Shown: positions 9,583 to 17,996 of the stretch, in pieces
How the letters are laid out: every line of letters starts with the position of its first letter
Position numbering within the stretch: position 1 is the stretch's first letter
Source of the DNA: Actinoplanes couchii
GTDB lineage: Bacteria; Actinomycetota; Actinomycetes; Mycobacteriales; Micromonosporaceae
Reading direction: 5' to 3'
Assembly: GCF_016862075.1 (NCBI RefSeq)
Contig: NZ_BOMG01000060.1
Coordinates: 1 to 64,000, forward strand
DNA: 64,000 nt
The notes under the pieces: model-generated
The model's database searches: none
Seen by the model: the letters and a program-made list of their open reading frames with translations, nothing else
What the model was told of the DNA's origin: nothing
Translations under genes and position numbers: made by a program

Positions 9583-10488
9583 ATGCCTGAGATGTCGCCC
9601 CCGTCGGATCCGGCGGCCATCGGGCACTGGATCACCTCGGCCCCGATGCGGGCCCTGGTCGCGGCGTTCGGCGGGGAGTTGCCGGAGCTGCCGACCGGGA
9701 AACTGCTGATCTGGCTGGACGAGTTCTCCGCCCGGCACTGGGATTTCCGGGCCGGCGCCGAGCGGTTCGAGGCCCGGGACTGGACCGGCTCGGCCGCCGA
9801 GAGTGCGCTGATCATGGATGCGGCGCGGGCCCTCGGGCTGGTCGTGCCACAGCCGCCGCGCCGGGATTCGTACGACCATCTGCTGGTTCTCGGCGGTTTG
9901 GCCCAGGGATGCCTGCAACGTGCCGCGTACGCCGCCCGGTTGGTCTCCGATGGTCTGAAGGTCGGGGCGGTCGCCGCACTGGGCAGTTTCCGCCCGTGCG
10001 GCCCGGCGGAGCGGGCGCTGCTCGCGAAACAGACGGACTGTCACGAGGTGGACGCGCTGGACCAGGGGGTCCGGGACGCGTTCGGGCTGACCGCGTCGGC
10101 GGCGACACGGACGGGTTCCGACGGCCCGGTGGGGCCGCGGTCGTGGAGTCACCACATCTACCGCCTGGACGGCGGGCCGCGGGTGCACGTGCTGGCGGCG
10201 CCGGCGTCCGGGCACCGGGCCAACACCGCCGACACCTACGAGTTCTGGGCCGAGGAGTTGAGCCTCGGGATCGGGGCGACGGTTCTGATCGTGACGACAC
10301 CGATCTACGTGCCGTTCCAGCACTGTGACGCGGTCCGGATCCTCGGCTGCGACGTCGAGACGATCGGCCTGGACCAGGCGCTGCTCCCGGCGGCGATGCG
10401 GCAGGAGCCGTTCAGTGCGGGGCGGCATCTCCAGGAGGTCCGGTCGGCGATCCGGTCGATGCACCGCCTGTACGACGCGACGATCTGA
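9583..10488 (+). CDS. DUF218/YdcF-like fold protein
   Basis: This is a 301-residue soluble protein. Two segments resemble the DUF218 (SanA/YdcF) fold: YDHLLVLGGLAQGCLQRAAYAARL (a strand, a glycine turn and a helix) and, 95 residues later, HRANTADTYEFWAE followed by the strand VLIVTTPIYVPFQH. In YdcF-like proteins these form a nucleotide- or cofactor-binding Rossmann-like core. The N-terminal 85 residues are unassigned. There is no signal peptide or membrane segment. The biochemical activity of this family is poorly defined, and the match here is remote. Confidence 0.6.
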   Translation: MPEMSPPSDPAAIGHWITSAPMRALVAAFGGELPELPTGKLLIWLDEFSARHWDFRAGAERFEARDWTGSAAESALIMDAARALGLVVPQPPRRDSYDHLLVLGGLAQGCLQRAAYAARLVSDGLKVGAVAALGSFRPCGPAERALLAKQTDCHEVDALDQGVRDAFGLTASAATRTGSDGPVGPRSWSHHIYRLDGGPRVHVLAAPASGHRANTADTYEFWAEELSLGIGATVLIVTTPIYVPFQHCDAVRILGCDVETIGLDQALLPAAMRQEPFSAGRHLQEVRSAIRSMHRLYDATI

Positions 10489-10558
10489 TCACCAGGCCCA
10501 TGCCTCCGGTCCGGGCCCGCCGTTGCCGATCGGCGGGAAGATCTCCTCCAGTGCGGCC

Positions 10559-11248
10559 GTGGTGGCGGCGAGCCCGCTCGATCAGGTCGCCGCCGAGGTG
10601 ACCGCGGCGTGGGCGGGACACGACGCGCCGCCGGAGGCGATCGTTTTCGGTCATGACCTGCGAGCCGGGCTGTCACTGCCGGTGACCGAGATCCGGGAGT
10701 ACTTCGCCGCCGTGGTCGTCCTGCGGTGGCCCCGGCTGCGGGCGCCGGCCGAAACCGAGATCGCCGGCCGGGCCCGGGCCGCCGTCGGTCACGGTGCTCG
10801 CGCGATGCTCGACGGTCTGCATCCGGAGCTTGCCTGGACCGGTTCCGCGCTGGAGTTGCGCTACCCGCACCAACACGGCCGGTGGAGTCTGGACGGTCAT
10901 CATCTGACCCTGCTCCCGACCGGTTTCGCCGGTGCCGAGGTGTATGCGCTGCCGGACGCCCCGACCGGTCGTACCCTCTGGTACGCCCCGCGCGGGCACG
11001 GCATGCTCCGGCTGCCCGGTGCCCCGCAGCCGTCGTCCGCGGCGCTGCTGGGCTCCAGCCGGGCCGCGGTGCTGGCCCTGGTCGAGGCGCCGTACAGCAC
11101 CGGCGAGGTGGCGCACCGGCTGAACCTGTCCACCGGCACTGCCTCCCACCACCTGACCATGCTGCGTGACGCCGGGCTGGTGGTCGCGGTGCGGGACGGC
11201 AGGCGGTTGCTCTACCAGCGCAGGCCGCTGGGCGATCAATTGGTCTGA
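10559..11248 (+). CDS. ArsR-family winged-helix regulator with DUF5937-like N-terminal part
   Basis: The C-terminal 80 residues form an ArsR winged helix: VLALVEAPYSTGEVAHRL, then the recognition region LSTGTASHHLTMLRDAGLV and the wing VVAVRDGRRLLYQRR. The preceding part (EYFAAVVVLRWPRLRAPAETEI, MLDGLHPELAW, LLPTGFAG) matches the helper region found in long actinobacterial ArsR proteins. Those proteins usually have an extra N-terminal strand-helix unit that I cannot find, so the gene may be N-terminally shortened or the start wrong. GTG 10559 is my choice; TTG 10523 and GTG 10562 are alternatives, and none has a good ribosome binding site. There are no CxC metal ligands in the recognition helix. 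Confidence 0.7.
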   Translation: MVAASPLDQVAAEVTAAWAGHDAPPEAIVFGHDLRAGLSLPVTEIREYFAAVVVLRWPRLRAPAETEIAGRARAAVGHGARAMLDGLHPELAWTGSALELRYPHQHGRWSLDGHHLTLLPTGFAGAEVYALPDAPTGRTLWYAPRGHGMLRLPGAPQPSSAALLGSSRAAVLALVEAPYSTGEVAHRLNLSTGTASHHLTMLRDAGLVVAVRDGRRLLYQRRPLGDQLV

Positions 11249-11275
11249 GTGATCAGATGCGGACGCTCTGGACAT

Positions 11276-11297
11276 CTTTTGCTCGTACGAACAAAAG
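11276..11297. promoter_or_regulatory. Near-perfect 22-bp palindromic operator
   Basis: Outer arms CTTTTG and CAAAAG flank the self-complementary core TCGTACGA, with a single mismatched pair in 22 bp. A further half-site, CGAACAAA, recurs at 11331-11338 inside the likely promoter spacer. It lies 115 bp before the second sugar operon and is the obvious operator for it. No sugar-type regulator gene is adjacent; the CG-centred symmetry resembles LacI or ROK sites. Confidence 0.65.
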
Positions 11298-11322
11298 TTA
11301 GGTGCCTGTCGTCCAGAAGCTA

Positions 11323-11351
11323 TGGACAGTCGAACAAATGGCACTTAGTGT
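11323..11351 (+). promoter_or_regulatory. Candidate sigma-70-like promoter of the second sugar operon
   Basis: TGGACA (11323-11328) and TAGTGT (11346-11351) are separated by 17 bp. The operator half-site CGAACAAA lies in the spacer. Transcription would start near 11358, leaving a leader of about 55 nt with GAGGGG before the ATG at 11412. Confidence 0.35.
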
Positions 11352-11411
11352 GGCCCACACAACACCTGCTGGAAACACGGATGACACAGGGACAGGTGGG
11401 GAGGGGCAAGC

Positions 11412-12950
11412 ATGCGCACGGCCATCGATGAACCGGATGAACGACCAGTCCTACGGCTGACCGACGTGGTCAAGACCTTCCCGGGCGTCAAGGCTCTGGA
11501 CGGTGTCCAGCTGGAGGTCCGGGCCGGTGAGGTCCACTGCCTGCTGGGCCAGAACGGAGCCGGCAAGTCCACGTTGATCAAAGTGCTGGCGGGTGTGCAC
11601 CGCCCGGACTCCGGCACGGTCGAGTGGCAGGGCGAGCCGGTCGCCTTCGGAGGCCCGCAGGCCGCGACGAAGGCGGGCATCGCCACCATCTACCAGGAAC
11701 TCGACCTGGTCGGCGACCTGTCGGTGGCCGAGAACGTGTTCCTCGGCCACGAGCCGCGCCGGTTCGGGTTCGTCCGCCGCGGGACCATGGTCGCCCGTAC
11801 CCGCGAGATCCTGAAGTCCCTGGGTCACGAGGAGATCCCGCCGCGCCGGATGGTGCACGCCCTGCCCGCCGCCGGCAAACAGGTGGTCAGCATGGCGCGG
11901 GCGCTGTCGCACGAGGCCCGCCTGCTGATCATGGACGAGCCGAGCGCGGTGCTGGCCCATGACGAGGTGGAGAACCTGTTCCACATCATCCGGCGGCTGA
12001 CCGCCCGGGGCATCGCGGTCATCTACATCTCGCACCGGATGGAGGAGATCCGCGAGATCGGCGACCGGGTGACGGTGCTCAAGGACGGCCGGACCACCGC
12101 GGCGAACCTGCCCGCGGACACCCCGACCACGGAGCTGGTCAGCAGGATGACCGGCCGGTCCATCGAGTACGTCTTCCCACCGAGAACCGCCACGGCCGGC
12201 ACGGACGATCTTCTCACGGTCACGAACCTGAGCCGGGCGGGCGAGTTCCGCGACGTCTCGCTCAGCGTCCGCCCGGGAGAGATCGTCGGCATCGCCGGAC
12301 TGGTCGGTTCCGGACGTTCCGAGCTGCTCGAGACCATCTATGGTGCGCGGCGCCCGGATGCCGGAACGGTCGAGCTGGACGGCCGTAGGCTGCGGCCGGG
12401 GGACGTCGGATCCGCCGTACGCGCGGGCATGGGAATGGCTCCGGAGGAGCGGAAAAGTCAGGCGTTGCTGCTCGGCGAACCGATCCACCGCAACATGACA
12501 CTCGCGACCTTCACCGGACTGGCGAGGTTCGGCTTCACCAGCGCCCGGCGCGAACGGGCCGAGTCCGAACGCATCGCCGAGTCCCTGGAACTGCGGCCGC
12601 GCGACGTCAGCCGCCCGGTGCGCACGCTGTCCGGCGGCAATCAGCAGAAGGTGGTGGTCGGGCGCTGGCTGCTCGGCGGCACCAGGTTGCTGCTGCTGGA
12701 CGAGCCGACCCGCGGTGTGGACGTCGGCGCGCGGGCCGAGCTGTACCGGGTGATCCGCGACCTGGCCGCCGAGGGTGTCGGGGTGCTGCTGGTCTCCAGC
12801 GAGGTCCCCGAGGTGCTCGGCCTGGCCGACCGGGTGCTGGTGATGCGGGAGGGCCGGATGGTCCGCGAGGCGTCCGCCACCGAGATCGACGAAGACACGG
12901 TTCTCGACCTCGTGATGGCGGGGTCACTGATGGAAGGGGCGCCGGCGTGA
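11412..12950 (+). CDS. Sugar ABC transporter ATPase with two fused domains (RbsA-like)
   Basis: This 512-residue protein joins two nucleotide-binding domains. The first has Walker A GQNGAGKST (about residues 45-53), Walker B LLIMDEPSAVL and YISHRMEEI, but its signature is degenerate (LPAAGKQVV in place of LSxGxxQ). The second has the atypical Walker A GLVGSGRSE typical of RbsA, an intact LSGGNQQKVVVGRWL and LLLLDEPTRGVDVG. This asymmetry is normal for the RbsA/MglA/XylG class. It energises the permease encoded 4 bp in-overlap downstream. The ATG has GAGGGG five nucleotides upstream. Confidence 0.92.
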   Translation: MRTAIDEPDERPVLRLTDVVKTFPGVKALDGVQLEVRAGEVHCLLGQNGAGKSTLIKVLAGVHRPDSGTVEWQGEPVAFGGPQAATKAGIATIYQELDLVGDLSVAENVFLGHEPRRFGFVRRGTMVARTREILKSLGHEEIPPRRMVHALPAAGKQVVSMARALSHEARLLIMDEPSAVLAHDEVENLFHIIRRLTARGIAVIYISHRMEEIREIGDRVTVLKDGRTTAANLPADTPTTELVSRMTGRSIEYVFPPRTATAGTDDLLTVTNLSRAGEFRDVSLSVRPGEIVGIAGLVGSGRSELLETIYGARRPDAGTVELDGRRLRPGDVGSAVRAGMGMAPEERKSQALLLGEPIHRNMTLATFTGLARFGFTSARRERAESERIAESLELRPRDVSRPVRTLSGGNQQKVVVGRWLLGGTRLLLLDEPTRGVDVGARAELYRVIRDLAAEGVGVLLVSSEVPEVLGLADRVLVMREGRMVREASATEIDEDTVLDLVMAGSLMEGAPA

Positions 12951-13966
12951 CCGCAACAGCGCTGGAGACCGGCAGGAAACGACTGTGGGCGGGCGAGTCC
13001 GGCGAGTCGGTGAGCCGCAACCTGATCCTGGCCGGGGTGCTGGTCGCGCTCCTGGTGATCGGCGCGATCACCCAGCCGCAGCTCTACGGCGACTCCGCCT
13101 GGGTGTGGAGCAACGTTCTGTCGATCCTGCAGCTCGCGTCGGTGGTCGGCGTGGTCACGGTGGGCATGACCTTCGTGATCATCGGCGGTGGCATCGATCT
13201 GTCGGTCGGTGCGATCGTCGCCCTGGCCGGGGTGTGGAGCACCACGCTGGCCACCCAGTCGTTCGGGGCCGGGGGCATGATCTTCACGGCGATCGTGGTC
13301 GGGATCGCGGTCGGTCTGGTCAACGGTTTCCTCATCTCGTACGGCAAGCTGGTGCCCTTCATCGCGACCCTCGCGATGCTGGTGGCGGCCCGCGGCCTGG
13401 CGGCGTCGATCTCCGGCAAACAGACCCAGATCTCGTCGAGTGACCTCATCAACGGCATCGCCAGCACCAAACTGCTCGGCATCCCGATCCTGGTCTACAT
13501 CCTGGCGGCGGTCGCGGTGGCCGGCTGGGTGCTGCTCAACCGCACCACCTTCGGCAGGCGCACGGTCGCGGTCGGCGGCAACCCCGAGGCCGCGCGCCTG
13601 GCCGGGATCAACGTCAAACGCCACACCATGCTGCTGTACGCGTTGAGCGGGCTCTGCTGCGGCATCGCGGCGATCATGCTCACCGCGCAGGCCACCTCGG
13701 CCCAGGCGGCCATGGCCAACCTCTACGAACTGGACGCCATCGCCGCGGCGATCATCGGCGGCACCCTGCTCAGCGGCGGGCGCGGCACCATCGTCGGCTC
13801 GGTCCTCGGGGTGCTGATCTTCGCCACCATCACCAACCTGTTCGCCATCAACGGCCTCTCCACCGAGGCGCAGAACATGGTCAAGGGCGGCATCATCGTC
13901 GCCGCCGTGCTGGTCCAGCAGTTCCGCTTCCAGTCCGTGACCAGGCTCTTCAACCGCAAACCCTGA
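12947..13966 (+). CDS. Sugar ABC transporter permease (RbsC-like)
   Basis: This 339-residue integral membrane protein has IIGGGIDLSVGA, the coupling-loop segment RRTVAVGGNPEAARLAGI and the C-terminal IIGGTLLSGGRGTIVGSVLG, all hallmarks of RbsC-type permeases. Its GTG start overlaps the ATPase stop by 4 bp. The binding-protein gene follows after an 82-bp gap, large for this operon, containing a T6 run and its own ribosome binding site, perhaps to raise binding-protein yield. Confidence 0.9.
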   Translation: MTATALETGRKRLWAGESGESVSRNLILAGVLVALLVIGAITQPQLYGDSAWVWSNVLSILQLASVVGVVTVGMTFVIIGGGIDLSVGAIVALAGVWSTTLATQSFGAGGMIFTAIVVGIAVGLVNGFLISYGKLVPFIATLAMLVAARGLAASISGKQTQISSSDLINGIASTKLLGIPILVYILAAVAVAGWVLLNRTTFGRRTVAVGGNPEAARLAGINVKRHTMLLYALSGLCCGIAAIMLTAQATSAQAAMANLYELDAIAAAIIGGTLLSGGRGTIVGSVLGVLIFATITNLFAINGLSTEAQNMVKGGIIVAAVLVQQFRFQSVTRLFNRKP

Positions 13967-14048
13967 TCTGCCGCCGTACGCCCGGGCGACCGTCACGCCG
14001 ACGGCTGCCGGGTTCCGCACACCCTTTTTTCGAGAACCGGAGCCGATC

Positions 14049-15095
14049 ATGGCGAGTATCAACCGTCGAGGACTGCTGTTCGGTGGCGCCGCGGTGGGCG
14101 CGGGCGCCCTGCTCACCGCCTGTACCAGCAACGAGGCCGCACCGACCGCGGCACAGACCAAGGCCGTGGACGCGGCGGCCGGCGGCAACGCGGCACCCGG
14201 CGAGAAGGTGGTCATCGGCTTCTCCGCCCCGGCCGCCGACCACGGCTGGCTCGCCGCCATCACCACCAACGCGAAGGCCCAGGCCGCGACCTTCTCCGAC
14301 GTGGAGTTCAAGTCGGTCGAGTCCGGTTCGGACGCCGCCGCCCAGCGGGCCGCGTTGTCCACCCTGCTGGCGCAGAAACCGAACGTGATCGTGCTGCTCC
14401 CGCACGACGGCAAGGAACTGAACTCCTTCGGTCTGGAAGCGATGACCGCCGGGGTGCAGGTGGTCAACCTGGACCGGGCCTTCCCGGACCGCCGCGCCTA
14501 CCGCACCCAGGTCCTCGGCGACAACTACGGGATGGGCGTGGCCGCCGCCAACTACGTGATCGAGCAGATGAAGGCGAAGGGCGTCGCCGCCCCGGTGATC
14601 GGCGAGATCGCCGGGATGGACGAGCTGGAGCTGACCCAGACCCGGTCCAAGGGCTTCTCGGACACCCTGACCGCGGCCGGGTTCACCGTCGCCAACCGGC
14701 GGGCCGCCCGGTTCACCGTGGACTCCGGCCAGCAGGAGGCCTCCCAGTTGCTGCAGGCCCTGCCGAAGATCGACGCCCTCTGGAACCACGACGACGACCA
14801 GGGCATCGGCGTGCTCGCCGCGCTCAACCAGGCGAACCGCAAAGAAATGATCATGGTGGGTGGCGCCGGCTCCAAGCAGGCCATCGAGGCGATCCAGGCC
14901 GACGACTCGCCGCTGAAGGCGACCGTCACCTACAGCCCGTCGATGGCCTCGTCGGCGATCTCCCTCGCCCGGCTGATCGGCCAGGGCAAGGGCCTCGGCG
15001 ACCTGGTCGAACTCCAGGTGCCCAAGGAGATCGTGCTGTCCTCGGAGACGATCACCAAGGACAACGCGGCCGACTACCTCAAGTTCGGATTCTGA
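14049..15095 (+). CDS. Sugar ABC transporter binding protein, Tat-type lipoprotein
   Basis: This 348-residue receptor of the second importer begins with SINRRGLLFGGAAVGAGALL followed by TAC, which combines a twin-arginine motif with a lipobox (Cys25), so it may be exported folded and then lipidated. The mature part is an RbsB-type two-lobe protein (VIGFSAPAADHGWLAAIT, LLAQKPNVIVLLPHDGKEL, LGDNYGMGVAAANYV). The DQGIGVLAALNQA segment is the usual late beta-alpha unit. Its stop and the next start share one base (TGATG). The ligand is unknown; the downstream enzymes suggest a cyclitol or glycoside-derived sugar. Confidence 0.88.
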   Translation: MASINRRGLLFGGAAVGAGALLTACTSNEAAPTAAQTKAVDAAAGGNAAPGEKVVIGFSAPAADHGWLAAITTNAKAQAATFSDVEFKSVESGSDAAAQRAALSTLLAQKPNVIVLLPHDGKELNSFGLEAMTAGVQVVNLDRAFPDRRAYRTQVLGDNYGMGVAAANYVIEQMKAKGVAAPVIGEIAGMDELELTQTRSKGFSDTLTAAGFTVANRRAARFTVDSGQQEASQLLQALPKIDALWNHDDDQGIGVLAALNQANRKEMIMVGGAGSKQAIEAIQADDSPLKATVTYSPSMASSAISLARLIGQGKGLGDLVELQVPKEIVLSSETITKDNAADYLKFGF

Positions 15096-16234
15096 TGCGG
15101 ATCGGCATGGTCGGGCACGCGTTCATGGGCGCCGCGCACTCCCAGGCGTGGCGCACCGTGAACCGGGTGTACGACCTGCCCCGCCAGGCCCGGATGGCGG
15201 TGGTCGCCGGACGGGACGAGACCCGGGTCGCCGCGGCGGCCGCCCGGCTCGGCTGGGACGGGCACACCACCGACTGGCGCACCCTGATCAGCCGGGACGA
15301 CATCGACCTGATCGACATCTGCACCCCCGGCGACAGCCACGCCGAGATCGCGATCGCCGCCCTGGAAGCCGGCAAACACGTCCTCTGCGAGAAACCCCTC
15401 GCGAACACGATCGACGAGGCCCGGCGGATGGCGGACGCCGCAGCCGTCGCCACCGGCCGGTCGATGTGCGGCTTCAACTACCGGCGGGTGCCGGCGGCCG
15501 GCCTGATGCGGCAGATGGTGGCCGGCGGCCGGATCGGCGAGATCCGGCACATCCGCGCCGCGTACCTGCAGGACTGGATCGCCGACCCGGCGGCGCCGAT
15601 GGTCTGGCGCCTGGACAAGGAGAAGGCCGGATCGGGGGCGCTCGGCGACATCGGCGCGCACATCATCGACCTGACCCAGTACGTCACCGGCCAGCTCATC
15701 AGCGGGGTGTCCGCGCTGACCGAGACGTTCGTCAAACAGCGCCCGGTCACCACCGGCGGGTTCGCTCAGGTCACCGTCGACGACGCGGCGCTGTTCCTGG
15801 CCCGGCTGGACGGCGGGGCGATCGCCACCTACGAGGCCACCCGGTTCGCCACCGGGCGCCGGAACGCGCTCCGGGTCGAGATCAACGGCTCCCGGGGGTC
15901 ACTGGCGTTCGACTTCGAGCGGATGAACGAACTCGAGTTCTACGACGCCACCGCCGCGTCCACCCAGCAGGGCTTCACCCGGATCCTGGTGACCGAACCT
16001 GATCACCCGTACCTGGCCGGCTGGTGGCCGCCCGGCCACGGCCTCGGTTACGAGCACGCCTTCACCCACCAGGCCCGCGACCTGATCGAGGCGATCGCGA
16101 CCGGCGGCGACATCGCCCCGTCGTTCGCCGACGCCCTCCAGGTCCAGCTGGTCCTGGACGCGGTCCTGAGATCGGCCGACGACAGCTCCGCCTGGACCTC
16201 GGTCACCCACCAACCAGTTCTCTCCGGGAGGTAA
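15095..16234 (+). CDS. Gfo/Idh/MocA-family NAD(P)-dependent sugar oxidoreductase
   Basis: This 379-residue cytoplasmic dehydrogenase has an N-terminal Rossmann fold (RIGMVGHAFMGAAHSQAW, IDICTPGDSHAEIAIAALEAGKHVLCEKPLANT) with the family EKP motif, and a C-terminal beta-sheet domain. GDIGAHIIDLTQYVTG contains the conserved Asp/His pair that binds the substrate hydroxyl. Family members oxidise or reduce a ring hydroxyl of sugars, cyclitols or glycosides. It is translationally coupled to the binding-protein gene and followed 4 bp later by the TIM-barrel gene, so it probably performs the first intracellular step on the imported compound. Confidence 0.9.
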   Translation: MRIGMVGHAFMGAAHSQAWRTVNRVYDLPRQARMAVVAGRDETRVAAAAARLGWDGHTTDWRTLISRDDIDLIDICTPGDSHAEIAIAALEAGKHVLCEKPLANTIDEARRMADAAAVATGRSMCGFNYRRVPAAGLMRQMVAGGRIGEIRHIRAAYLQDWIADPAAPMVWRLDKEKAGSGALGDIGAHIIDLTQYVTGQLISGVSALTETFVKQRPVTTGGFAQVTVDDAALFLARLDGGAIATYEATRFATGRRNALRVEINGSRGSLAFDFERMNELEFYDATAASTQQGFTRILVTEPDHPYLAGWWPPGHGLGYEHAFTHQARDLIEAIATGGDIAPSFADALQVQLVLDAVLRSADDSSAWTSVTHQPVLSGR

Positions 16235-16238
16235 CACC

Positions 16239-17144
16239 ATGCCTGAACTCAGTCGCCGTCATCTGCTCGGGGCCGCGGCCGCCGGTGCGGTCGCCACCAC
16301 CGCCATCGGCTCGCAGGCCCAGGCCGGGGGCGGCCGGCACGGCTCGTCCGGCCGGGTTCCGAAGGACCAGATCAGCGTCCAGCTCTACACGCTGCGCAAC
16401 CAGCTCGCCATCAACCTGGAGACCACCTTCACCGAACTGGCGGCGATAGGTTACACCCGGATCGAGCACGCCGGATTCGTCGGGCGGACCGCCGCCCAGT
16501 TCACCGCCGCCCTCAAGAACGCCGGGCTCCGGGCCACCAGCGGGCACGTCGCCATCCCGCAGCCGTGGAACGCCGAGACCTGGAAGAAGAGCCTCGAGGA
16601 CGCCGCGATCGTCGGCAACAAGTTCATCGTCCACCCCTACTTCGGGGCCACCGCGACCGGACCGGTCCGGGACAGCTCCGTCTACAAGGCGTTCGCCGCC
16701 GACCTCAACAAGGCCGGGGAACTCGCCCGCCGGGCCGGGCTCAGCCTCGGCTACCACAACCACCACAACGAGTTCGCCCGCCAGGACGGCGGCGACCGGA
16801 CCGGTTTCGACATCCTCACCAGCTACACCGACTCCCGTCTGGTGCACCTGGAGGTCGACCTCTACTGGGCGTGGCGCGGCGCCGCCGACCCGGTCGACCT
16901 GATCGAGAAGCACCGCAACCGGATCAAGCAGGTGCACGTCAAGGACCTGGACTTCAGCAGCGCCTTCGCCGACGTCGGCACCGGCCTGATCGACTTCAAG
17001 CGGATCTTCCGCCGGGCCAAGGAGGCCGGGCTGGTCGAGTTCGTGGTCGAGCGCGACGACGCGGGCACCGCACCCCGCACCCCGGCGCAGGCCCTGGACA
17101 GCGCCAAGGCCGGTTACCGGTACCTGAGCTCGCTGAGGTACTGA
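16239..17144 (+). CDS. Exported sugar phosphate isomerase/epimerase-like TIM-barrel protein
   Basis: This 301-residue protein starts with a twin-arginine signal (LSRRHLLGAAAAGAVATTAI, cleavage after SQAQA). The mature part is a xylose-isomerase-like TIM barrel: VQLYTLRNQL, GYTRIEHAGFVG, LGYHNHHNEF, VHLEVDLYWAWRGA, HVKDLDF and EFVVERDDA, which carry the Glu, Asp and His residues that usually bind a divalent metal. Relatives are isomerases, epimerases or 3-oxo-glycoside lyases. Export is unexpected because the coupled oxidoreductase has no signal. The gene ends in a 31-bp overlap with the convergent RmlD-like gene. Assignment to a fold is firm; the reaction is open. Confidence 0.85.
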   Translation: MPELSRRHLLGAAAAGAVATTAIGSQAQAGGGRHGSSGRVPKDQISVQLYTLRNQLAINLETTFTELAAIGYTRIEHAGFVGRTAAQFTAALKNAGLRATSGHVAIPQPWNAETWKKSLEDAAIVGNKFIVHPYFGATATGPVRDSSVYKAFAADLNKAGELARRAGLSLGYHNHHNEFARQDGGDRTGFDILTSYTDSRLVHLEVDLYWAWRGAADPVDLIEKHRNRIKQVHVKDLDFSSAFADVGTGLIDFKRIFRRAKEAGLVEFVVERDDAGTAPRTPAQALDSAKAGYRYLSSLRY

Positions 17145-17995
17145 TCCGGCGCCGATTCGAGCGGGGTGCGCGTGAGGAACTCGCGGGCACCCCGCAACCG
17201 GGTGGCCAGCCGGGACTGCGTGACCGTGCAGTCCAGGCGTACGTCCAGCGGTCCGGCCGGGCCCAGCTCGGCCCGCAGCCCGCCCGGCAACCGGGAGTCG
17301 TCGAGGCCGTCCCGGCGGGCGATCAGGGTGCCCAGCTCGTGGCGGCTGATCGGATCGGCGCCGGCTACGTGGTGCGGGCCCGCGTAACGGGACCGGGCCA
17401 GCTCCAGCAGGGCGGACGCCAGATCGCTGACGTGCACCGGGCACCTGATGTCGTCGGTGAACAGCACGCCCGAGGTGGTGCCGGAGGCGAGCGCCGACAC
17501 GAACTTCTCGTGCTGGGAGTCGCCGCCACCGATGATCAGCGAGGTGCGGGCGACGACGGCGCCGGGGTCGATGCCCCGGACCGCGGTCTCCGCCGCCGCC
17601 TTGGCCGCGCCGTACGCGGTGGTCGGGTCCGGTGGGACGGCCTCGCCGTAGCTCTCCCTCTGCCCGGAGAACACCGCGTCGCTGGAGACGTGCACCAGAC
17701 GGGCCCCGATCGCCGCCGCGGCGGCCGCCACGTGAGCCGCCCCGTCCGCGGTGGTCACCCAGTCGGACTGCTGGAACGCCGTGTTGACCACGGTCGCCGG
17801 GCGGCAGCGGCGGATCAGCGCCGTCACCTCGGCCCGGTTCCGGATGTCCAGCGGCTCCCACGCCACCCCGGCGACCCCGCCGCCCCGATGGTGGAACGTC
17901 GCGCCCACCCGGGCGCCCGCCAGCCGTGCCTGCCGGGTGATCTCCCGACCGAGGAGACCGCTGCCACCCACCACCAGAAGATCCACGAATGTCAC
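17114..17995 (-). CDS. RmlD-like NAD(P)-dependent sugar reductase (dTDP-4-dehydrorhamnose reductase family)
   Basis: This 293-residue Rossmann-fold protein begins with LLVVGGSGLLGREITRQA, has the RmlD-type segment ATVVNTAFQQSDW, VHVSSDAVFSGQ, and the catalytic YGAAK (Tyr-x-x-x-Lys), then RTSLIIGGG and the late DDIRCPVHVSDLASALLEL. RmlD reduces the 4-keto group of a dTDP-sugar, but no other dTDP-sugar genes are nearby, so the substrate is uncertain. The GTG start lies 1 bp after the stop of the upstream acetyltransferase gene, suggesting a two-gene transcript. Confidence 0.82.
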   Translation of the reverse strand: MTFVDLLVVGGSGLLGREITRQARLAGARVGATFHHRGGGVAGVAWEPLDIRNRAEVTALIRRCRPATVVNTAFQQSDWVTTADGAAHVAAAAAAIGARLVHVSSDAVFSGQRESYGEAVPPDPTTAYGAAKAAAETAVRGIDPGAVVARTSLIIGGGDSQHEKFVSALASGTTSGVLFTDDIRCPVHVSDLASALLELARSRYAGPHHVAGADPISRHELGTLIARRDGLDDSRLPGGLRAELGPAGPLDVRLDCTVTQSRLATRLRGAREFLTRTPLESAPDQYLSELRYR

Positions 17996-17996
17996 G

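Noticed and set aside
13967..14048. Transcription terminator between permease and binding-protein genes
   Set aside because: A T6 run is present but I found no stable stem directly before it, and the genes clearly form one operon.
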